A stretch of DNA of 14,960 bases from an uncultured Alistipes sp. Lineage in GTDB: Bacteria > Bacteroidota > Bacteroidia > Bacteroidales > Rikenellaceae. The notes beneath the pieces are model-generated. The model was not told the DNA's origin and made no database searches. It was given only the letters and a program-made list of their open reading frames with translations. Shown piece by piece: positions 7,158 through 14,960 of this stretch (its first letter is position 1; every line of letters begins with the position of its first letter). Made by a program: the position numbers and the translations under genes. Location: NCBI GenBank assembly GCA_947174295.1, contig CAMWIG010000029.1, forward strand, positions 1 through 14,960. Direction: 5' to 3'.

Positions 7158-8656
7158 AGAGACTTCTGTTAATCCTGCCGCTGCTGCTGTCGCTGCCCGC
7201 CCCGGCGCAGCACGCTGTCCGCGTCGACATGTCGGCTCCGAAGAAGAGCGTCGTCGAACGCCCCGCCGGCATCAATCTGTTCATGCTTATGGACCACGAC
7301 CGCGCCGAACGCAGGGTGCGGCCCATGTGGCGGGCGCTGCGCGACCTCGGCGTGCGCTCCGTGCGGTTCAACGAGGGCGAGTACGGCGACTGGTACATAT
7401 TCACCCATCCCGATTCGCTCCATCTGCTGACGCACCCGGGAGCTCCGCTCTATCCGCACCTGATAGACATAAAGTCGCGCGGTATCGACGGCCGTCTGAC
7501 CGACATCGACGCCGTGCCGTCGCACGGAGGCTATCCGCTCAACCGCGAGGGATTCCGTCCGACGGTCGATTTCAACGACTTCATCGCGATGTGCCGCAAG
7601 GCAGGTGTCGACGACCCGACGATAATCATTCCGACGCACCCCGTCGACCGTTCGCTGGCCAAAGAGTTCTATCCGACGCGGGAGGAGATGGTGCGCCTTG
7701 CTGCCGGCATGGTCCGCTATGCCAACCGCGTGTGCGGCTGCGGATTCCGTTTCTGGGAGATAGGCAACGAGCACTACTGGGAGAATCACGACGATGCCTA
7801 CGACACGGAGTGGGCTGCGCGGTGCGCCTCGCTCGTCTTGGAGATGGCCCGGGCCATGAAGGCCGAGGACCCGACGATAGAGATAGGTGTCAACGGATTC
7901 ACCACGCCGTGGCTCTCCACGATGCTCTCCTATTCGGAGGGCGGAGAGCGGCTCGCGGACTGGGTCGACAACATCGTGCCGCACCAATATGCCAAAGCAG
8001 AGATTATCGGCAGCTACGACAAGTATCTCCTCTCGGCGGAGTATCCGCTGCACGAGGTCGACGAGGCGGCGCGTTTCGTGGCCGACACGCCGGCGGCGCA
8101 CGGAATGAAGATAGAGGTCACCGAGGCCTCGGCCTTCATGCCGGGCAAGAAGGCGCTGCATATCGACAACGTGGCGTGGATAGCACTGGCGAATTTCGAG
8201 CATTTCGGCTACATACTCTCGGCGCCCGGCGTAGAGTACGCCCATTTCTGGGCGACGCACTGGACGGACGATACGACCTACTGGTCGGCTCTGATGATGG
8301 ACAACTCGATAGCTCCAATGGGGTGGGCCGTCAAGCTGTGGAATGAGAATCTCGACAGTCTGATGTGGAAAGCCGACCTGCGCTCGACGACCGTGCGCTG
8401 CTATGCCTCGACCGACGAGTCGCAGCAGCGGCTCACGCTCTTTCTGGTGAACCGCTCCGCGCAGGCCGAGACGTGCGATGTCGCGTTGGAGGGCTATGCC
8501 GGCGCGGAGAGCTACCGCACGCACGGCATCTGCGCCGCGTATCCCGAAGCCCGACGCTTCGATATTCAGAAACGCCGCTCGGGGCGGGCCGTCGACGGCC
8601 GGTTCCGAATTACGCTCGACCCGCTGTCGGTTACCGTCGTGCGATTCGTCGAATAA
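7154..8656 (+). CDS. secreted clan GH-A glycoside hydrolase, GH51/alpha-L-arabinofuranosidase-like
   Basis: A 500-aa predicted glycan-cleaving enzyme with signal peptide MKRLLLILPLLLSLPAPAQ, so it acts in the periplasm or outside. The fold looks like a TIM barrel (about residues 35-400) followed by a beta-sandwich (about 405-500), with LTLFLVNRSAQ near the start of the sandwich and DPLSVTVVRFVE at the end, typical of GH51-like enzymes. The likely acid/base is Glu206 in WEIGNEHYWE. The likely nucleophile is Glu324 in KIEVTEAS. The 118-residue separation suits clan GH-A retaining enzymes. The barrel is not close enough to any family I can recall to fix the substrate; GH39-, GH79- or GH86-like relatives are alternatives. 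It is the first full gene of a two-gene operon, 30 nt ahead of a histidine phosphatase, which is an uncommon partner for a glycosidase. The catalytic reading is inference from motif placement. Confidence 0.7.
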   Translation: MKRLLLILPLLLSLPAPAQHAVRVDMSAPKKSVVERPAGINLFMLMDHDRAERRVRPMWRALRDLGVRSVRFNEGEYGDWYIFTHPDSLHLLTHPGAPLYPHLIDIKSRGIDGRLTDIDAVPSHGGYPLNREGFRPTVDFNDFIAMCRKAGVDDPTIIIPTHPVDRSLAKEFYPTREEMVRLAAGMVRYANRVCGCGFRFWEIGNEHYWENHDDAYDTEWAARCASLVLEMARAMKAEDPTIEIGVNGFTTPWLSTMLSYSEGGERLADWVDNIVPHQYAKAEIIGSYDKYLLSAEYPLHEVDEAARFVADTPAAHGMKIEVTEASAFMPGKKALHIDNVAWIALANFEHFGYILSAPGVEYAHFWATHWTDDTTYWSALMMDNSIAPMGWAVKLWNENLDSLMWKADLRSTTVRCYASTDESQQRLTLFLVNRSAQAETCDVALEGYAGAESYRTHGICAAYPEARRFDIQKRRSGRAVDGRFRITLDPLSVTVVRFVE

Positions 8657-8686
8657 TAACCTAAACCTGAAATACGTTTAAGAATC

Positions 8687-9979
8687 ATGTGCAAATCAAT
8701 CCTCAGACTGTTGCTCGCGGCGTATATGGCATTCGCCGCCATGCCGCTCGACGCCCAGAACCTGCGCGAGCGTCTGTTCGACCCGGTGGAGCATACCGCC
8801 GGCTCGTCGATGTCCTACCGCTATGAACCACAGACCGCTGCGCCCGTCCCCGAGGGGTACGCGCCGTTCTACATCTCCCATTTCGGCCGCCACGGCTCGC
8901 GCTACCACACCACCGAGAACATCTACCGCAAGTTCCGCGACATATTCGCCGCCGCAGCCGAGGCCGATGCGCTCACTCCCTTCGGCCGTGAGGTGAAAGC
9001 CCGCATCGACGCCGTTTTCGCGCAGTGCGACGGCCATGCTGGCGAGCTCTCCGAGGTGGGCCGTAACGAGCACCGCGAGATTGCGCGCCGCATGTACGCC
9101 GCATATCCCGAGGTCTTCGCCGCGTCGGCGAAAGGCCGCCCGGCATGCGTATTCTCGCGTTCGACAGCCGTCGAGCGCGTCGTCGAGAGCATGCGGTCGT
9201 TCGATGCGGCGCTCATGGAGTGCGACTCCGACCTCGAAATCGAGGAGGCGCCGGCCGGAAAGTACAACGGCTACCTGAACCACTACAACAAGGAGTACAA
9301 GGAGTATTACCGCAACGGCGGGTGGCGCGCGGTTTACGATGCCAAGCGCAGCGAGTGGGTGCGCCCCGAGCGGCTCATGGAGTCGCTGTTCTCGGACGGA
9401 GAGTATGTCCGCCGCAACATAAAGAGCCGTCGCAGCTTCATGACCGAGCTCTTCGCCGTAGCCTCCATATTGCAGGACACGACGCCCGACGTGTCGCTGT
9501 ACGACGTATTCACCGACGATGAGATATACTCTCTGTGGCGGCTTCAAAACCTCAACCAGTACCTGCGCAAAGGCCCGTCGGCCATGGCCGGCGAGTTGGC
9601 AGCCTCGATAGCCAAGCCTCTGCTGCGCGACTTCGTCGAGTGCGCCGACCGTGCCGTGGCTGGAACGGGCGGCGTGGCTGCCGACCTGAGGTTCGGACAC
9701 GGCGAGGGGCTCATGCCGTTGGCCGCGCTGATGAACCTTTCGGGTGCGAGCACTGCGGAGTCCGACCCCGAGAAGGTGGAGGAGGCGTGGAACGACTACA
9801 TGGTCACGCCGATGGCCGGAAACATACAGTGGATTTTCTATCGCAATGCCAAAGGCCGCGTGCTGGTGAAGTTTCTGCTCAACGAACGCGAGGCGACCAT
9901 ACCGCTCGAAAGCGCTACGGCTCCCTACTACGACTGGAAGGCCGTGCGCCGCTACTACGCGAAGATTGCGGCCGAGTAG
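8687..9979 (+). CDS. secreted histidine-acid phosphatase, MINPP/phytase-like
   Basis: A 430-aa branch-2 histidine phosphatase resembling multiple inositol polyphosphate phosphatases, which remove phosphates from phytate and related esters. The signal peptide is MCKSILRLLLAAYMAFAAMPLDAQ. The signature SHFGRHGSRYHT places the phospho-accepting His at residue 69 within RHGSRY (68-73). The proton-donor motif is FGHGEGLMPLAAL, with His338 and Glu340. MINPP enzymes, including characterised Bacteroides ones, carry HAE here rather than the HD of classical phytases; this protein has HGE, a close variant. Length fits bacterial MINPPs. The ATG at 8687 follows the glycosidase stop by 30 nt, so co-transcription is likely. 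TACGTTTA at 8673-8680 misses the -7 consensus by one base and could give some independent expression. Substrates other than inositol phosphates, such as sugar phosphates, are possible. Confidence 0.85.
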   Translation: MCKSILRLLLAAYMAFAAMPLDAQNLRERLFDPVEHTAGSSMSYRYEPQTAAPVPEGYAPFYISHFGRHGSRYHTTENIYRKFRDIFAAAAEADALTPFGREVKARIDAVFAQCDGHAGELSEVGRNEHREIARRMYAAYPEVFAASAKGRPACVFSRSTAVERVVESMRSFDAALMECDSDLEIEEAPAGKYNGYLNHYNKEYKEYYRNGGWRAVYDAKRSEWVRPERLMESLFSDGEYVRRNIKSRRSFMTELFAVASILQDTTPDVSLYDVFTDDEIYSLWRLQNLNQYLRKGPSAMAGELAASIAKPLLRDFVECADRAVAGTGGVAADLRFGHGEGLMPLAALMNLSGASTAESDPEKVEEAWNDYMVTPMAGNIQWIFYRNAKGRVLVKFLLNEREATIPLESATAPYYDWKAVRRYYAKIAAE

Positions 9980-9999
9980 CGTGCATGCGCATATTGCGA

Positions 10000-10037
10000 A
10001 AAAAGGAGATTCTCCACTCATCGAGAATCTCCTTTTT
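10000..10037. terminator. bidirectional intrinsic terminator between convergent operons
   Basis: A perfect 15-bp stem, with ten mixed pairs (GGAGATTCTC / GAGAATCTCC) flanked by A5 on the left and T5 on the right, closes an 8-nt loop at 10015-10022. It begins 20 nt after the histidine phosphatase stop and ends 18 nt before the alkaline phosphatase stop. Because the A and T tracts flank the stem, it gives a hairpin plus U-run on both strands and can end both converging transcripts. Confidence 0.9.
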
Positions 10038-10055
10038 CGTTGTGCGCTTCGCTCT

Positions 10056-11150
10056 CTACCTGCCGATTAGCAGCGCCTTTATGAGATTGAATATGTCGGT
10101 ATTCTCCATCACGCCGGTGAAGTTTCCGGCACCTGCGCCGTAGGCATAGAGTACGACGGGGGTTCCCGAGTGGCTGGTGGTGCTGTAATTGTATGCGATG
10201 CCGCTCTCCGAGGCGGTGAAGTCGCGGTTGTTGGAGATGACCGTCAGACCGCCCGTCTCGTGGTCGCCCACGACAAGCACCAGCGTGCCGGCGTGAGTGT
10301 CGGCGAAGTCGAAGGCACGGCCCACCGCCTGCTCGAAATCGTGCATCTCGGCCATCATCTCGCCGAGGTTGTTGCCGTGGCATGCGCCGTCGATTTGCGA
10401 ACCCTCGATCATGGCGAAGAATCCTTTTTTGTTGCCCGCGAGAAGATTCAATGCGTGTTCGGTGGCCCTGGCGAGGTAGTCGCCGCGGCGCGAGGCGGGT
10501 TTCATGTACTTAGGGGCGAAGAGTCCGACGACGGGCATGCGGTCGGCGGCATAGAAATCCTCGACGGTCGGCGCGTAGACGTAGCCTTTCCGCTGCATCT
10601 CCTGCAAAAGGTCGCGTCCGTTCTCGCATTCGGTAAAGAACTGTCGGCCGCCGCCGGCCAGCACGTCGATGTCCGCTTCGGCAAACATCTCGGCTATGCG
10701 TCCGCTGTCGTGGCGGTCGCTCACGTGGGCCACGAATCCGGCCGGAGTGGCGTCGGCCAGGTGCGACGTTACGACGATTCCCGTGGCGAGCCCCTTGGCT
10801 TTGGCGAGCTCGGTCAGATTGGCCACGGCTGTTCCGTCGGGCAGAACGCCTATGCGGCTGTTGGCCGTCTTGTAGCCCGTAGCCATGGCAGTGGCCGAAG
10901 CTCCCGAGTCGGTGACGCGGTTGTTGGCCGAGTAGGTCTTGCAGATGGCCGTGGCGTCGGCGCGGTCGAATGCCGTGGGCTCGTAGCCGTTCTCGATCAT
11001 CAGTGCCGCCGTCTGTCCGAGACCCATTCCGTCGCCTATCATCAGGATGACGTTGCGTACCTTTTCCGATTTCGGAGCCCTCTGCCGGGCTTCGGCGGGT
11101 GCGCTGTACAGCAGTGCCGCGCAAAACAGAAGAATAAATGTTCGTTTCAT
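10056..11150 (-). CDS. secreted PhoA-type alkaline phosphatase
   Basis: A 364-aa metal-dependent phosphomonoesterase that would release inorganic phosphate outside the cytoplasm. The signal peptide is MKRTFILLFCAALLYSAPAEA. The active site is nearly complete compared with E. coli PhoA. Asp40 (MIGDGMG) matches D51, Ser82 (VTDSGASATA) matches nucleophile S102, and Asp133/Thr135 (ADATPA) match D153/T155. Arg146 (HVSDR) matches R166. Glu249, Asp254 and His258 (EGSQIDGACHG) match E322, D327 and H331. Asp296/His297 (VGDHETGG) match D369/H370, and His327 (TTSHSG) matches H412. The position of E. coli Lys328 is Gly255. It is shorter than E. coli PhoA (471 aa), probably lacking peripheral inserts, as many bacterial homologues do. 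It follows the phosphoesterase gene by 29 nt, with no promoter box visible between them, and ends at the shared terminator. Residue matching is by eye; family assignment is secure. Confidence 0.95.
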   Translation of the reverse strand: MKRTFILLFCAALLYSAPAEARQRAPKSEKVRNVILMIGDGMGLGQTAALMIENGYEPTAFDRADATAICKTYSANNRVTDSGASATAMATGYKTANSRIGVLPDGTAVANLTELAKAKGLATGIVVTSHLADATPAGFVAHVSDRHDSGRIAEMFAEADIDVLAGGGRQFFTECENGRDLLQEMQRKGYVYAPTVEDFYAADRMPVVGLFAPKYMKPASRRGDYLARATEHALNLLAGNKKGFFAMIEGSQIDGACHGNNLGEMMAEMHDFEQAVGRAFDFADTHAGTLVLVVGDHETGGLTVISNNRDFTASESGIAYNYSTTSHSGTPVVLYAYGAGAGNFTGVMENTDIFNLIKALLIGR

Positions 11151-11179
11151 GTAGATTGATTTTTTTGAGTAATTGTTGA

Positions 11180-11941
11180 TTATTTGTGTCGTTCGTAGAG
11201 TCGTGTCTCGTACCAGCATCGCTCCTCGGCTGTGCGCGGTGCGACGGTGGTTATGCTCAGCACTCCGTCGGTTATCTCTATTATGTTGTAGCGGCCGCCT
11301 TCGAGCGTCGAGACGTTGACCGCCGACGGTCCGGGTACGGTAGCCTGCACCGTGTTGCGATGGATGTGACCTGCCAGCCACAGGACGATGCGGACGGTAT
11401 CGACGGCGGCGAATATACGCTCGCCGCGGGCTATCAGGTCGGGAGTATGGTGCGCCGCGACGATGACCGGCAGAGTGTCGCGGCACGCTTCGGCCAGCGC
11501 AGCTGCGTCGTCGTCGGAGAGCGTGGCGTGGCGGTTCGGCTCGGAAGGGCCGGTCGGCAGGCCGACGATGCGCACGCCGTCGATATCGAAGCGGAAGTCT
11601 CCGCGGCCGAACACCTCGCGGAAAGCGGCGTAGCGTTCGGGCGACTTGGCGTCGTGATTGCCGGTGGTGACGTAGTACGGTTTGTGGAGTGCGGAGATGA
11701 TTTTCGAAGCCCGGCGGTAGCTTCCGGCGTCGCCGCGGTCGGCGATGTCGCCCAGAAAGAGCACGAACTGCGTGTCGGGGTCGGCGTTGATGGAACTTAC
11801 GGCGTCGCGAAGCGCCGTGTCGGCGCCGTCGCAGCCGATGTGCGGGTCGGCGATGACGGCGAAGCGTATGTTCTGCGCTTCGGCCGTTACGGCTATTGTC
11901 GATGCGAGCAGCAGAGCTGCCGATAGAAAAGCTGGTTTCAT
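11180..11941 (-). CDS. secreted calcineurin-like metallophosphoesterase
   Basis: A 253-aa two-metal phosphoesterase with a signal peptide (MKPAFLSAALLLASTIAVTAEAQ), so periplasmic or exported. All five family motifs are present: D32-x-H34 (ADPHIG), GD65xxDRG (LGDIADRGD), GN95HD (TTGNHDAKS), H164 (VAAHHTPD) and GH192xH194 (LAGHIH). The arrangement resembles the class III cyclic-nucleotide phosphodiesterase (CpdA/Icc) group, but export makes cytosolic cAMP turnover unlikely. Phosphodiesters such as nucleotides, glycerophosphodiesters or glycan-linked phosphate are plausible. It is the first gene of a two-gene operon with the alkaline phosphatase, a pairing in which a diesterase could feed a monoesterase. 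The ATG at 11941 lies only five bases after a consensus -7 box, so the mRNA may be leaderless. The substrate is not deducible from sequence alone. Confidence 0.9.
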   Translation of the reverse strand: MKPAFLSAALLLASTIAVTAEAQNIRFAVIADPHIGCDGADTALRDAVSSINADPDTQFVLFLGDIADRGDAGSYRRASKIISALHKPYYVTTGNHDAKSPERYAAFREVFGRGDFRFDIDGVRIVGLPTGPSEPNRHATLSDDDAAALAEACRDTLPVIVAAHHTPDLIARGERIFAAVDTVRIVLWLAGHIHRNTVQATVPGPSAVNVSTLEGGRYNIIEITDGVLSITTVAPRTAEERCWYETRLYERHK

Positions 11942-11946
11942 GTATG

Positions 11947-11954
11947 CAAAAGTA
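11947..11954 (-). promoter_or_regulatory. Bacteroidetes -7 promoter box for the phosphoesterase operon
   Basis: The minus strand reads TACTTTTG, an exact fit to TAnnTTTG. It is separated from the phosphoesterase ATG by five bases (CATAC). Transcription from such a box normally begins a few bases downstream, so little or no 5' leader is predicted. No clear -33 TTTG at standard distance was found. The box is seen directly; the start site is inferred. Confidence 0.5.
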
Positions 11955-12009
11955 TGGTTTCTCCGCGACTCCGATTAGCGCTGGTATTGCAAGTTCTAAC
12001 ACAAAAATC

Positions 12010-12028
12010 TCTTTCGGCCGCTGAAAGA
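12010..12028. repeat. short inverted repeat in the phosphoesterase/GH2 intergenic region
   Basis: TCTTTC at 12010-12015 and GAAAGA at 12023-12028 form a 6-bp stem with a 7-nt loop. On the minus strand it is followed by GATTTTT, giving a weak terminator-like look, but no minus-strand gene ends here. It sits between two divergent promoters, about 55 bp upstream of both the leftward and the rightward -7 box, so a binding site is as likely as anything else. It may also be chance. Confidence 0.25.
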
Positions 12029-12069
12029 TTACCGATAGTTTTTGATGATTCCGTGCGAGTAATAGCCGG

Positions 12070-14960
<2,891 letters not shown>

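Noticed and set aside
12001..12028. Terminator on the minus strand (6-bp stem followed by GATTTTT)
   Set aside because: No minus-strand gene ends upstream of it, since the GH2 gene is on the plus strand and the phosphoesterase starts beyond it. The stem is short, so it is kept only as an inverted repeat.

Overview
The window is high-GC bacterial DNA from a member of Bacteroidota. The evidence is the SusC/SusD outer-membrane pair, lipoprotein and AQ-type signal peptides, promoter-like sites fitting the Bacteroidetes -7 consensus TAnnTTTG, and weak or absent Shine-Dalgarno sequences. High GC together with this gene content would suit a Rikenellaceae/Alistipes-like gut bacterium. That placement is inference; no marker gene is present.

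Layout. (1) Positions 1-6826, minus strand: a three-gene operon read right to left. It encodes a short SusC-like TonB-dependent receptor (942 aa) lacking the usual N-terminal domain, a canonical SusC (1047 aa), and the start of a SusD lipoprotein that runs off the left edge. Both gene junctions are exactly 21 nt. (2) Positions 6827-7153: a divergent control region with promoter-like boxes for both sides, a GC-rich segment able to fold, and an inverted repeat over the rightward -7 box. (3) Positions 7154-9979, plus strand: a secreted clan GH-A glycosidase, then a secreted MINPP/phytase-type histidine phosphatase 30 nt downstream. (4) Positions 10000-10037: a strong bidirectional terminator. (5) Positions 10056-11941, minus strand: a secreted calcineurin-like phosphoesterase followed by a PhoA-type alkaline phosphatase, as a two-gene operon. 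(6) Positions 12110-14960, plus strand: a secreted LacZ-type GH2 enzyme cut by the right edge, divergent from the phosphoesterase.

Taken together this looks like a polysaccharide-utilisation locus with an unusual concentration of extracytoplasmic phosphatases. SusC/SusD would import a glycan fragment, the two glycosidases would trim it, and three unrelated phosphatase families would release phosphate. A phosphorylated glycan or inositol-phosphate-containing substrate is a reasonable hypothesis. General phosphate scavenging beside a PUL is the simpler alternative. No regulator (SusR, hybrid two-component system, ECF sigma/anti-sigma), RNA gene, mobile element or CRISPR array was seen.

The least expected patterns are two: an orphan SusC with a degenerate TonB box and no N-terminal domain, and an arrangement repeated at the two glycosidase genes. 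There a TATCTTTG box lies 3-5 nt before the ATG of a 6-9 codon ORF whose stop overlaps the glycosidase start as ATGA.
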